Assembly (NCBI GenBank): GCA_902789325.1 | Contig: CADANN010000021.1 | Location: 62,001-126,000, forward strand | Length of the DNA: 64,000 nt | Source: an uncultured Spirochaetaceae bacterium | GTDB lineage: Bacteria > Spirochaetota > Spirochaetia > Treponematales > Treponemataceae | Direction: 5' to 3' | Shown: positions 29,244 through 37,484 of the stretch, piece after piece | How positions within the stretch are numbered: the stretch's first letter is position 1 | Layout: each line of letters begins with the position of its first letter | Position numbers and translations under genes: made by a program | Notes under the pieces: model-generated | Told to the model about the DNA's origin: nothing | Database searches by the model: none | Seen by the model: only the letters and a program-made list of their open reading frames with translations

Positions 29244-30060
29244 ATGGGTGTGGAAATGAAAATTAAGACTACCGTTCTTTTTGGCCTGCTGATTTTTTCT
29301 TTGATTCTCAGCGGCTGTAAAAAACAACAGAAAAAGAAAACTTACGACACAGACAGCATTGAATTAACAACTGATATATCAGATGAAACAAAAGCTCTTT
29401 CTGATTTGATGAATACAAATCAAAAGTGGCACCTTACAAATAAAAGAGTTGCAGTTCTTTTTGGATATGATTTTAATAACGAAGATGTAAAAACAGACTT
29501 ACTTGCCGTACTTCAGGAAAATTTTGGTCTTGCAGAAGAAGGCGGATTGATTTATCCAATTACTTATCCGGAAGATTTTAAGCACGGAGTTCGCGGTTAT
29601 GCATCAGACTTTGCAGCAATTTTGCAGAGTGATGAGCTGGACTGATGAGCTGGACTTAGCTGGCGTAGTTTTACTGGGTGCTCCAGAAAATACTCACATT
29701 GCGCTTGCACGTAATCAGGATAAGTGGAATCAGGAAGTGCCTTACCCGGTTGTTGCACTTTTCCCACAGGATGATGTTCTTGGGATTGAATCGACTTGTG
29801 ATATTGTAGTTGATAAAGGACAAACAGCAGGACTAACCGGAGAAATTGCACCGGAAGAAAGCGACGGACAGATTCATCAGAATGCGCCTGAAATCATCGT
29901 TGAGACAATTAAATATATTCAATTACTGGATGGAGCTCCTTCACGCACTAAGGAATTGCAGACTCATATGAAGCAGATGCTGGAAGGCTTTCAGTTCCAT
30001 CACTACACAGACCCGGAAAGTGGTTTGTTGTCTATAAATCATTTTGTATTGAACAATTAA
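29244..30060 (+). pseudogene. Lipoprotein gene broken by a 13-bp tandem duplication
   Basis: The first frame (29244-29645) has a lipoprotein signal (LIFSLILSGC) and ends just after the duplication. The second frame continues to 30060. Removing one copy of GATGAGCTGGACT (29631-29643 or 29644-29656) restores one reading frame across SDELDLAGVVLLGAPENTHI and gives about 263-267 residues with the segment VPYPVVALFPQDDVLGIEST. The family is not recognised; it looks like a treponemal periplasmic lipoprotein. The next gene begins one base after its stop, so both were probably co-translated. The start could be ATG 29244 or 29256. True mutation, phase switching and assembly error are all possible. Confidence 0.75.
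29631..29656 (+). repeat. 13-bp perfect tandem duplication
   Basis: GATGAGCTGGACT occurs twice head to tail (29631-29643, 29644-29656). The second copy runs into TAGCTGG, a further partial similarity. Thirteen is not a multiple of three, so the duplication shifts the frame of the lipoprotein gene. Confidence 0.97.
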
Positions 30061-30061
30061 C

Positions 30062-30718
30062 ATGATAGAGATTTCACAACACGCACAAAATATAATTGGC
30101 TCGAAGGAAGCGATTGATGCACTGGCAGTTAAAGACCATGCGCGGCTCCTTGTAATTTCGGACTCGCACGGTAGAAGCGCGGTACTGGAAAGTATTGTGC
30201 GCGGCTTTGGTGCTGAGTGTGACGCGCTGATTTTTTGTGGCGACGGCGTAGGAGATATAGCGACCTTATTGTACAAGGCAAAGAGTGATGAGAAACTTGC
30301 GAGTTGCGTGCCACCGGTGATTGCAGCCGTGCACGGAAACTGTGACCCATCCACCTACCCGCTCGACAAAGGCACTCTTTATTTTTCCGAAATGATTGAA
30401 CTGAAAGTAAATGGCCGCGACATTTTGATTACCCACGGACACAATCAGGGTGTAGACTGGGGTGTTGAAAGTCTTGGTCTTGAAATGCAGGTAAGCGAAT
30501 GTAACACTGCTTTTTACGGCCACACTCACGTTGCCCGTGAAGAGAACTTCAAAAACTTTAAGATTGTAAATCCGGGAAGCTGTTCAAGACCACGTGGTGG
30601 TCAGCCAGCAGGCTTTGCCATTGCTACAGTTGAAAAGACATTTGTTGATATTGCGTTTATTAAAATGGAGATGGATTCTAGCGGACAGACTAAGTGCAGT
30701 ATATGGAATCCGTATTAA
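30062..30718 (+). CDS. YfcE/MJ0936-type metallophosphodiesterase
   Basis: 218 residues of the calcineurin-like phosphoesterase fold. All metal-ligand motifs are in order: ISDSHG, FCGDGVGD, HGNCD, ITHGHNQG and FYGHTHVA, with NPGSCSRPRGG near the end, typical of the YfcE group. It hydrolyses phosphodiesters in vitro; the natural substrate is unclear. ATG 30062 lies two bases after the end of the lipoprotein gene, so expression would be coupled to that broken gene. It ends in a 4-base convergent overlap with the metallo-beta-lactamase-fold gene. Confidence 0.9.
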   Translation: MIEISQHAQNIIGSKEAIDALAVKDHARLLVISDSHGRSAVLESIVRGFGAECDALIFCGDGVGDIATLLYKAKSDEKLASCVPPVIAAVHGNCDPSTYPLDKGTLYFSEMIELKVNGRDILITHGHNQGVDWGVESLGLEMQVSECNTAFYGHTHVAREENFKNFKIVNPGSCSRPRGGQPAGFAIATVEKTFVDIAFIKMEMDSSGQTKCSIWNPY

Positions 30719-31368
30719 AGCATAAACCCGAAATTATCATGTCCCGGGTACACTAATGTGCCGGCCGGAACTTCCCGCTGTAACCGTGCAAGACTTTTTC
30801 TGATTTCAACTTCATCACCGCCATACATATCTGTACGACCGTATCCGCCATAATCAAAAAGTGTATCTCCGGAAATCAGCACACCTTCACCATGTTCACC
30901 AGCATCAGCTTTATACAAACAGATAGAGCCAGGTGTATGCCCCGGAGTATGAAGTACAGTCCAGTCAAAAATTGACATGCCTTCACGCAAAGGAGTATCA
31001 GCGGCTGGCTGTTCAGCCACCACACTGATTAATTCAGGAGCTCCAAAAAAATGTAAAACGGAATTATTCATTGGCCCCGGTGCACCACTTCCATTGAGTT
31101 CAGAAAACTCAGATTCGTGCAGGGCAATTTTTGCAGCCAGAAACGCAGCCTTAATTTGTGCGATTCCGGTTATATGATCAAAATGGGAATGTGTAAGGAC
31201 AATGCCGGCACACTCAAGCTTGTGTGCCTTAAGATAATCTGTAACGACATTTGCATCGCCAGAAAGCGAACAGCCTGCAGGGTCAACCACAAAGCACTGA
31301 CCATCCCCAAGGGGAACAATCAGTGTGTTCACTTTCAAAACGCCTGTCCTTATCACATGGATTTTCAT
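30715..31368 (-). CDS. MBL-fold metallo-hydrolase (glyoxalase II-like)
   Basis: 217 residues with the zinc motif THSHFDHITG near residue 60, then HTPGHTPGSICLY and ISGDTLFDYGGYGRTDM, and a C-terminal VYPGHDNFG. It is close to the small YcbL/glyoxalase II-like hydrolases; the substrate is unknown. It starts 4 nt after the stop of the RNA-binding protein gene and is the last of four minus-strand genes beginning with clpP. Confidence 0.88.
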   Translation of the reverse strand: MKIHVIRTGVLKVNTLIVPLGDGQCFVVDPAGCSLSGDANVVTDYLKAHKLECAGIVLTHSHFDHITGIAQIKAAFLAAKIALHESEFSELNGSGAPGPMNNSVLHFFGAPELISVVAEQPAADTPLREGMSIFDWTVLHTPGHTPGSICLYKADAGEHGEGVLISGDTLFDYGGYGRTDMYGGDEVEIRKSLARLQREVPAGTLVYPGHDNFGFML

Positions 31369-31372
31369 GACA

Positions 31373-32173
31373 TTAGTTTACGCCAAATGGCTCTTTGTCA
31401 GCAGCAGCTTTTTCTGCAGCAGCATAAGCAGCAGCATCTTCTGCAGCCATTTCTGCTTCTTCTGCTGAATATTCAGTCTGAGAAACTACTTCTTCATCTG
31501 CAGCAGTTTCTGTATCTGCAGTTGCTTCAGCTTCTGCATCTGACTTCTGGCGGCTATAGCTTACTGCGAGCTTGCGTCCGCGGTAGTCATAACCATTAAG
31601 TTTATCAATAGCTGTCTGTGCATCTTCTGTATAAAGCTGTACAAATGAATAATTTGCGAGAACTTTAATATCGCCAATGCGTTCGCGGTCAATACCTGCA
31701 ATAGCAATAAGAATGCCTACGAGGTCGCGAGGGTATACGCGGCGGTTTTTACCAATACTGATGAAAATTGAAGTAGCCTGATCTTCTGGAATCTCAACAC
31801 GTGGGTGACGTGGTCTTTCTTCTTCTGTTGCAGCAGGTGCTTCAGTTGTTTCTGCAGGACGTTCTGTACGTTCCTGGCGGAAGTTATTTCTTTCCTGACG
31901 ATTATTACGTCCATTTCTTTCATTGCGGTCGTTACGATCATTGCGTTCAAAACGGTCACGGCGGTTATTAAATGGATGATAGTGTTTTAGTGCTTCTTTA
32001 AGCAAATATGCAATTACATACTTACGAACTGTAAGTGGTACGTTTTTCTTAAATAATTTGTTCAAATCTGAAAGTAAATCTACATTTTCTGATGTTCTTA
32101 CTTTGTCTGTTGCATTCTTGAGAAAATCCTCAAGCTGTGCTTCATTAATCTCAAAATCATGATTAAATGCCAT
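31373..32173 (-). CDS. DbpA-type RNA-binding domain protein without helicase
   Basis: 266 residues in three parts. An N-terminal helical region is followed by an Arg/Asn-rich repetitive tract (about 73-108: RFERNDRNDRNERNGRNNRQ), then an RNA-recognition fold at about 136-210 (SIFISIGKNRRVYPRDLVGI; NYSFVQLYTEDAQTAIDKLN) resembling the C-terminal domain of DEAD-box helicase DbpA, and an acidic Ala/Glu-rich tail. No helicase motifs are present, so it is a stand-alone binding protein, possibly acting on rRNA. A good ribosome site, AGGAGA, precedes ATG 32173. It lies between the GNAT and MBL genes. Confidence 0.8.
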   Translation of the reverse strand: MAFNHDFEINEAQLEDFLKNATDKVRTSENVDLLSDLNKLFKKNVPLTVRKYVIAYLLKEALKHYHPFNNRRDRFERNDRNDRNERNGRNNRQERNNFRQERTERPAETTEAPAATEEERPRHPRVEIPEDQATSIFISIGKNRRVYPRDLVGILIAIAGIDRERIGDIKVLANYSFVQLYTEDAQTAIDKLNGYDYRGRKLAVSYSRQKSDAEAEATADTETAADEEVVSQTEYSAEEAEMAAEDAAAYAAAEKAAADKEPFGVN

Positions 32174-32177
32174 TTTT

Positions 32178-33080
32178 TTATTCTCCTAAAGATAAAAGAT
32201 ACCCGGAATTAATTTTTCTAAAGCCTGTGCGTATTAATAACGGCTGTAAAATATCCGGTGCAATAGTATTCGGGATTAAAACCCATTTTTTTCCGCAGTT
32301 CTTAAGTCTGGTAATACACATATCAATTAATTCTGTACCTATTCCAAGTCCACGGAACTGCTCAGGAACAAAAAGACTTGTAATCATTACAATCAATTCC
32401 TGATTCTGTAAAAGCGGCGATGCAGTTATACAACCTGCAAACTCATCTGAAAGGCTGAAGCAAATATAACCGGTTTGATTTTCAGAAGAAGCCCCTTCAA
32501 AATTAGACTTCCATAATCCGTAAAACGCTTCGTTAACTTCTGGTGGCAGGCTTTGGTCCTCGCACGCACCTGCAGTAATATTCAAAAGGATTGTTTTCTT
32601 GTCAGCAGCTGAATCATATTCCTTAAATGAAAAATCATCGTGCACTAAAGACTCATCAGATTCCGGCAACTGGTCTAGTTTTTCCAATCCCCATATTTCT
32701 CGCAGGGAATTATACCATTCATTGATACGTGCCGACATAGATCTGTGCTTAAAAATATGCCATCGTTTATCAATTTCAGGGTAACTTTTTAAAACATTTC
32801 TAAAATTCTTAAATACCCCCCTTCCTGAATGCATTGCGCTCTGCAATTCTTCGCGGGCTAACGGCGAGTGAAGATTATTTACAAAATCTTCGCGCAGCTC
32901 AAAACCGTCTGAAGGCCCCCACTCAGGCAAGCTGTAATATTGATCATCATCCGGAATATGACCGTCTGAATCAGAAATAACAAGCTGACCTTCCGCAGCA
33001 TCGACGGCATATTCTACATCCTGATTTTCCATGGCGGAGATTATGTCGTCTATAAGCGAATCGGTCAGTTCAAATTGCAT
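32178..33080 (-). CDS. UPF0158 domain fused to a GNAT acetyltransferase
   Basis: 300 residues. The first about 150 fit the UPF0158 pattern (YSLPEWGPSDGFELREDFVN; SAMHSGRGVFKNFRNVLKSY; RWHIFKHRSMSARINEW). The C-terminal half is a GNAT N-acetyltransferase with the acetyl-CoA segment SLFVPEQFRGLGIGTELID. The acceptor is unknown. It starts 3 nt after the clpP stop without its own ribosome site, so translation is likely coupled to clpP. The DbpA-like gene follows after 4 nt. Confidence 0.8.
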   Translation of the reverse strand: MQFELTDSLIDDIISAMENQDVEYAVDAAEGQLVISDSDGHIPDDDQYYSLPEWGPSDGFELREDFVNNLHSPLAREELQSAMHSGRGVFKNFRNVLKSYPEIDKRWHIFKHRSMSARINEWYNSLREIWGLEKLDQLPESDESLVHDDFSFKEYDSAADKKTILLNITAGACEDQSLPPEVNEAFYGLWKSNFEGASSENQTGYICFSLSDEFAGCITASPLLQNQELIVMITSLFVPEQFRGLGIGTELIDMCITRLKNCGKKWVLIPNTIAPDILQPLLIRTGFRKINSGYLLSLGE

Positions 33081-33083
33081 AAA

Positions 33084-33704
33084 TTATTTAGCAGGAAGCT
33101 CCTCACGTTTTGAAACAATCTTGCTGATAAGGCCGTATTTTACAGCTTCATCTGCATCGAGCCAGTAGTCACGGTCGGTATCTTTTGTAACCTGTTCAAG
33201 TGGAGTTCCAGTTGCATCTGCAATAAGTTTATTCAACTTTGCACGGATTTTTTCCATATCTTTTGCGTAAATCTCAATATCAGTTGCAACACCACGCATC
33301 TGTCCAAGAGGCTGATGAATAAGATAACGACTGTTTGGGAGACCAATTCTGCGCTCTTTTGGAACGGCAACAAGAATAAGGGTTGCTGCTGATGCAATAA
33401 GACCCATACCAATCAAATAAACCGGAGCCTTAATAAAACGGATTACATCATAAATAGCAAAACCTGCATCTACATCACCACCAGGTGAGTCAATGTACAT
33501 ATAAATTGGTGCCTTTTCATCTTCTGAATCAAGAATCAAAAGCTGTTTTGCAATTGCATCGGCAAGTTCTTTGTTTACTTCGCCAGTAAGAACAATCTGT
33601 CGTGTCTTAAGAAATCTGTCTGAAAAAGGATCTGGCATTTTCTGCTTTTTTTCTTCATCCTCATCATCAAAACGAGGGCTAGTATAAATTGATTTATAAT
33701 TCAT
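33084..33704 (-). CDS. clpP: ATP-dependent Clp protease proteolytic subunit
   Basis: 206 residues. Catalytic triad: Ser105 in GLIASAATLI (canonical ClpP has GMAASM here), His130 in YLIHQPLGQ and Asp179 in TDRDYWLDADEA. The oxyanion/strand block YMYIDSPGGDVDAG is intact. It has an N-terminal acidic segment (RFDDEDEEKK) and the divergent serine motif, so it may be a ClpP2-like paralogue. It degrades unfolded proteins with a Clp ATPase that is not in this window. The start is ATG 33704; the open frame upstream to 33764 covers the promoter. First gene of a four-gene operon. Confidence 0.92.
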   Translation of the reverse strand: MNYKSIYTSPRFDDEDEEKKQKMPDPFSDRFLKTRQIVLTGEVNKELADAIAKQLLILDSEDEKAPIYMYIDSPGGDVDAGFAIYDVIRFIKAPVYLIGMGLIASAATLILVAVPKERRIGLPNSRYLIHQPLGQMRGVATDIEIYAKDMEKIRAKLNKLIADATGTPLEQVTKDTDRDYWLDADEAVKYGLISKIVSKREELPAK

Positions 33705-33711
33705 ACTATAT

Positions 33712-33740
33712 AATATAATGGAAAATCGGTCAGTTTTCAA
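33712..33740 (-). promoter_or_regulatory. clpP promoter, leaderless layout
   Basis: TTGAAA (33740-33735), 17 bp, TATATT (33717-33712), then 7 nt (ATATAGT) to ATG 33704. There is no Shine-Dalgarno. Confidence 0.65.
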
Positions 33741-33786
33741 TTGAAAAAGCGGCCTCTCATTCATAACATTGCTTTAATTTTTTTAT

Positions 33787-33840
33787 TTGTTTTATTCACC
33801 AATCTACTATATAATTAAAGTATTAACGAAAACGATTTAC
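33787..33840 (+). promoter_or_regulatory. Promoter and LacI-type operator of the ComFB/GH27 operon
   Basis: TTGTTT (33787-33792), 17 bp, TATAAT (33810-33815). The operator-like site AACGAAAACGATTTAC (33825-33840) starts a few bases after the expected transcription start near 33822. Its reverse complement shares AATCGTTTTCGTT with the site at 16813 and the CGTTTTCG core with the GH94 operator. Confidence 0.6.
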
Positions 33841-33860
33841 AAGTAAAATAGGAGATGAAT

Positions 33861-34562
33861 ATGAACGTACATAACCTTATGGAAGATATTGTAACTAAAG
33901 CAGTAAACACACTTTATGACAGAGTAAAGGGTGAAAATGTTACATGGCTTACCTGTGATTGTGAAAACTGTCGTCTTGATACAATCAGTTATGTACTTAA
34001 CCGAATTCCTCCTAAATACGTAGTTTCTGGTCGTGGCGTTACTCATAATGCAGAATATCTTGCAAGTTCTCAGCTTCAGGCAGATATTGATTCTCTTGGA
34101 ATTGAAGGCATGCGCATTGTAAGTACAACAAAACGTCCTTTCCATGAAGCAAACCGCAAAACATCAACTGAAAAAGAATTGAAACCAACCTTCAACTTCT
34201 TTACTTTCACTGGTGCAATTCTTGATGGTACAACATTTGAACCTGTAACTGATGCAACTGTTACTCTTAAACTTGATGGTAAGATTGCAGAAATGTTTGA
34301 TGCAAGCTGGCCAAATCCATTTAAGACGGTAAAAAGCACAAAGGGTGTATATTCATTCTGGGTAAAACCAGTTCCTGCAGAAAAAGAAGGAATTGCTAAA
34401 ACCTTCCCGCTTAGCATAGAAGTAAAAGCAGAAGGTTATAATGATGTTGTATACCACTTTGAAGTACCTATTATGAGTGAAAATGCTGTAAGAACTGAAC
34501 TTGATTCTACTTACACCCTCAAAATCAATGATCTTGTAATCTTCAAAAAAAATATATTCTAA
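33861..34562 (+). CDS. ComFB-like domain protein with C-terminal beta-sandwich domain
   Basis: 233 residues. The first about 65 match the late-competence ComFB family: NLMEDIVTKAVNTLYD, a Cys cluster TCDCENC (C32, C34, C37) and LNRIPPKYVVSGRG. ComFB proteins have recently been reported as c-di-GMP receptors in other bacteria. From about residue 110 follows FTFTGAILDGTTFEPVTDAT and a strand-rich region resembling a carboxypeptidase-regulatory-like fold. There is no signal peptide, so it is cytoplasmic. ATG 33861 lies six bases after GGAG. It is followed by the GH27 gene after 22 bases under one LacI-type operator. The function is unknown. Confidence 0.7.
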   Translation: MNVHNLMEDIVTKAVNTLYDRVKGENVTWLTCDCENCRLDTISYVLNRIPPKYVVSGRGVTHNAEYLASSQLQADIDSLGIEGMRIVSTTKRPFHEANRKTSTEKELKPTFNFFTFTGAILDGTTFEPVTDATVTLKLDGKIAEMFDASWPNPFKTVKSTKGVYSFWVKPVPAEKEGIAKTFPLSIEVKAEGYNDVVYHFEVPIMSENAVRTELDSTYTLKINDLVIFKKNIF

Positions 34563-34584
34563 TTCACATCTAAGAGATTTCACT

Positions 34585-35895
34585 ATGGAAAATTACAACA
34601 AAAACTCTGTGGCCCCTCAGCCGCCAATGGGCTGGAACAGCTATGATTATTACAACACAATGGTAAATGAGCAACAGGTTCGCGCAAATGCCGAATATAT
34701 GGCAGCTCATTTAAAAGACCTTGGCTGGGAATATGTAGTAATAGATATTCAATGGTCTGACCCGGATGCTGGTAACAGAAACGCAGAAGGAATTCAGTAC
34801 ATTCCGTTCAGCCGTTTTTGCATTGATGAATATTCGCGCCAGATTCCGGCTCCAAACAGATTCCCAAGCAGTGCTGGTGGTAAAGGTTTTAAGCCACTCG
34901 CAGATTATATTCATTCGCTTGGATTAAAGTTTGGAATTCATATTATGCGCGGTATTCCTCGTTTTGCCGCACACGACCACTTGCCTATAAAAACTCACGA
35001 CGGAACAAAAGTGACTGCAGATTTGGTTGCAAATCCATATTCAGTAAGCCGCTGGAATGCAGACATGTATGGTGTAGATGCAAACCGCCCTTACGCACAG
35101 GATTATTACGATTCAATTTTTGAACTTTATGCCTCTTGGGGTGTAGACTTTGTAAAAGTTGATGATATCTGCAACACAAATATGTACCCTCACGCTCCAT
35201 ATTCTGCTGAAAAAGAAATTGAAATGATGGCAAAAGCTATCGAAGCAAGCGGACGCAGCATGGTACTTTCTCTGAGTCCTGGACCTGCAGTAATTGAAAA
35301 AGCACATCACTACGAAACTTTCGCAAATATGTGGCGTATTACAGATGATTTCTGGGATGACTGGAAGCTTCTTAAGGCGATGTTTGAACGCTGCGAAGTA
35401 TGGCAGAAGCACACAGGAAATGGCAACTGGCCAGATTGTGATATGCTACCGATGAACCGACTCGGCTGGGGATGGGCTGCACCAGGAACTCCGGAAGAAA
35501 AACGCGGCTGGTACAGCAAGTTCACTCACGAAGAAACACGCACCATGATTACTCTGTGGAGCATTTTCCGTGCGCCACTTATGATTGGTACAGACCTTCC
35601 ACAGCTGGATGAGTTCAATCTGAGCCTTCTCACTAACCCTGAAATTATTGAGATGGACAAGTGTCCTAATCAGGCTGAGCAGGTAAGTTCAAGCTGCCAC
35701 GACGACGTTGTTGTATGGCGGAACTTTACTGATGATGGTCATGCTTATTATGCATACTTTAACATCAGCGAAGATCCGATGGAAATTACGATAAATGCCG
35801 ACAGCAATATCCGCGACCTGTGGGAACGTAAGGATATGGGTAAGGATATTTCATTTAACCTCGCGGCTCACGAGTGCAAGGTGTTTAAGATATAG
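34585..35895 (+). CDS. GH27 alpha-galactosidase-type glycosidase
   Basis: 436 residues with the GH27 barrel: PPMGWNSYDYY at the start, nucleophile Asp193 in FVKVDDICN and acid/base Asp254 in WRITDDFWDDW; then GGWYSKFTHEE-like and APLMIGTDLP blocks. It lacks a signal peptide, so it would act on imported oligosaccharides. Substrate is alpha-galactosides or beta-L-arabinopyranosides, which share this family. It is co-transcribed with the ComFB-like gene. Confidence 0.9.
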   Translation: MENYNKNSVAPQPPMGWNSYDYYNTMVNEQQVRANAEYMAAHLKDLGWEYVVIDIQWSDPDAGNRNAEGIQYIPFSRFCIDEYSRQIPAPNRFPSSAGGKGFKPLADYIHSLGLKFGIHIMRGIPRFAAHDHLPIKTHDGTKVTADLVANPYSVSRWNADMYGVDANRPYAQDYYDSIFELYASWGVDFVKVDDICNTNMYPHAPYSAEKEIEMMAKAIEASGRSMVLSLSPGPAVIEKAHHYETFANMWRITDDFWDDWKLLKAMFERCEVWQKHTGNGNWPDCDMLPMNRLGWGWAAPGTPEEKRGWYSKFTHEETRTMITLWSIFRAPLMIGTDLPQLDEFNLSLLTNPEIIEMDKCPNQAEQVSSSCHDDVVVWRNFTDDGHAYYAYFNISEDPMEITINADSNIRDLWERKDMGKDISFNLAAHECKVFKI

Positions 35896-35896
35896 T

Positions 35897-35961
35897 TTGC
35901 AAAAACTCCGTTAAATCACTATACTATCCGCATATTTTTTAACCGCAGTCTACGCGGGTTT
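35897..35961 (+). promoter_or_regulatory. Promoter and leader hairpin of the purF-like gene
   Basis: TTGCAA (35897-35902), 17 bp, TATACT (35920-35925); start near 35932. The short leader contains AACCGC-AGTCTAC-GCGGGTT (about 35940-35960), flanked by T runs on both sides, so the same hairpin may end the GH27 transcript. GAGG precedes ATG 35977. Confidence 0.55.
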
Positions 35962-35976
35962 TATAAGAGGAAAAAA

Positions 35977-37392
35977 ATGGGCGGATATTTTGGTGTTGCG
36001 TCAAAAGACGACTGTTCGTTGGATTTGTTTTTCGGAGTGGACTATCACTCCCACTTGGGAACACGCCGCGGTGGTATTGCGGTCGTAAACTCGGACGGAC
36101 ACTTTTCGCGCTCCATCCATAATATTCAGAACTCACCATTCCGTACAAAGTTTGAAAATGATATTGACGATTTGCACGGCAAAATGGGAATCGGTTGTAT
36201 TTCAGATTATGAACCTCAGCCACTTCTCGTGCACTCTCACCTCGGAAACTTTGCAATCACTACAGTTGGAATTGTTACAAATAAAGACGAGCTTGTAAAA
36301 GAAGTTCTGGATTCCGGATATACTCACTTCCTCGAAATGAGTGGCGGTGAAATCAACCAGACTGAGCTCATCGTTGCTCTTTTAAATCACAAAGACACAA
36401 TGGTTGAAGGAATTAAGTTTGTTCAGGAAAAAATCAAAGGTTCTATTTCCATGCTGATTTTGACTCAGGACGGAATCTACGCTGCACGCGACAAACTTGG
36501 ACGTACTCCAATTCAGATTGGTCACAAAGACGGCGCTTACTGTGCAAGTTTCGAAAACTTTGCTTATGTAAATCTTGGATATACTGATTATCACGAGCTT
36601 GGCCCTGCAGAAATTGTATTCTTCAATGCAGATAAAATGGAGATTTTGCAGCAGCCTGGTAAAGAGATGAAGATTTGTACCTTCCTCTGGATTTACTACG
36701 GCTACCCTACTGCATGCTACGAAGGCGTAAACGTTGAAGCAATGCGCTACAACTGTGGACGCTACCTTGCACGCCGTGACAAAGATTCGGTTCATCCGGA
36801 TGCTGTTGCAGGTGTACCAGACAGTGGAACTGCACACGCTGTTGGTTATGCTAACGAAGCTGGAATTCCATTTACACGTCCATTCATTAAATACACTCCA
36901 ACCTGGTCACGTTCTTTTATGCCTACAAATCAGGAAATAAGAAATCAGGTTGCACACATGAAGCTTATTCCTATTCAGCAGTTGATTAAGGGTAAGAAGA
37001 TTCTTTTGATTGATGATTCAATTGTTCGTGGAACTCAGCTTCGTGAAACTACAGAATATCTTTATGCAAGCGGAGCAAAAGAAGTACATATCCGTCCTGC
37101 ATGTCCTCCACTTGTATTTGGTTGTAAATATTTGAATTTCAGCCGTTCTAAGAGCGAGATGGATTTGATTACCCGCCGCATTATCCGCGACTTTGAAGGT
37201 GAAAACGTAAGCGAAGAAAGGCTCGCAAAATACTGCGATCCTGATACTCCAGAATACGCAAAGATGGTAGAAGAAATCAGAAAGCAGTTACACTTTACTA
37301 CATTGAGATTCCACCGTCTGGATGATATGCTTGACAGCACAGGCTTGCCACACGAGAAGTTGTGCACTTACTGCTGGAATGGTAAAGAATAA
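35977..37392 (+). CDS. Amidophosphoribosyltransferase-like protein lacking the catalytic Cys
   Basis: 471 residues with PurF architecture: an N-terminal Ntn-type glutaminase domain (VDYHSHLGTRRGGIAV; MSGGEINQTELIVALL; YAARDKLGRTPIQIG) and a C-terminal phosphoribosyltransferase domain with the PRPP loop ILLIDDSIVRGTQLRET. Canonical PurF begins MCG, with Cys as the N-terminal nucleophile; this protein begins MGGYFGVAS, so glutamine hydrolysis should be lost. It may use free ammonia, depend on another glutaminase, or have a different role. I recall similar MGG-type paralogues in Bacteroidota and spirochaetes. Single gene, followed by RNA element B. Confidence 0.85.
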   Translation: MGGYFGVASKDDCSLDLFFGVDYHSHLGTRRGGIAVVNSDGHFSRSIHNIQNSPFRTKFENDIDDLHGKMGIGCISDYEPQPLLVHSHLGNFAITTVGIVTNKDELVKEVLDSGYTHFLEMSGGEINQTELIVALLNHKDTMVEGIKFVQEKIKGSISMLILTQDGIYAARDKLGRTPIQIGHKDGAYCASFENFAYVNLGYTDYHELGPAEIVFFNADKMEILQQPGKEMKICTFLWIYYGYPTACYEGVNVEAMRYNCGRYLARRDKDSVHPDAVAGVPDSGTAHAVGYANEAGIPFTRPFIKYTPTWSRSFMPTNQEIRNQVAHMKLIPIQQLIKGKKILLIDDSIVRGTQLRETTEYLYASGAKEVHIRPACPPLVFGCKYLNFSRSKSEMDLITRRIIRDFEGENVSEERLAKYCDPDTPEYAKMVEEIRKQLHFTTLRFHRLDDMLDSTGLPHEKLCTYCWNGKE

Positions 37393-37484
37393 GGCTAAAA
37401 TCGAAGAACCGTTAAAAAACGAGTTGCGACAGCGGGTCGTTTTAGGTTCATCGAAAGAATGCCTCAGAGGCGAGACTATGCGAG
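37393..37484 (+). ncRNA. Structured 3'-UTR RNA element, copy B
   Basis: It begins right after the purF-like stop. P1 GAACC (37406-37410) pairs with GGTTC (37445-37449); compared with copy A two pairs change together (A-T to G-C and T-A to A-T). The inner hairpin AAAACGAGTTGC (37416-37427), loop GACA, GCGGGTCGTTTT (37432-37443) is two pairs longer than in A and keeps the G-G mismatch. ATCGAAAGAA and CTCAGAGGC are identical to A. The distal hairpin is GGCGAG/CGAGCC with tandem G-A pairs. A separate terminator follows. Confidence 0.65.

Noticed and set aside
30101..30354. Antisense frames over the phosphodiesterase gene
   Set aside because: Opposite-strand shadows of a gene with all metallophosphatase motifs in order.
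34985..35525. Minus-strand frames inside the GH27 gene
   Set aside because: Overlap the catalytic region of a clear glycosidase and show no domain or initiation signal.
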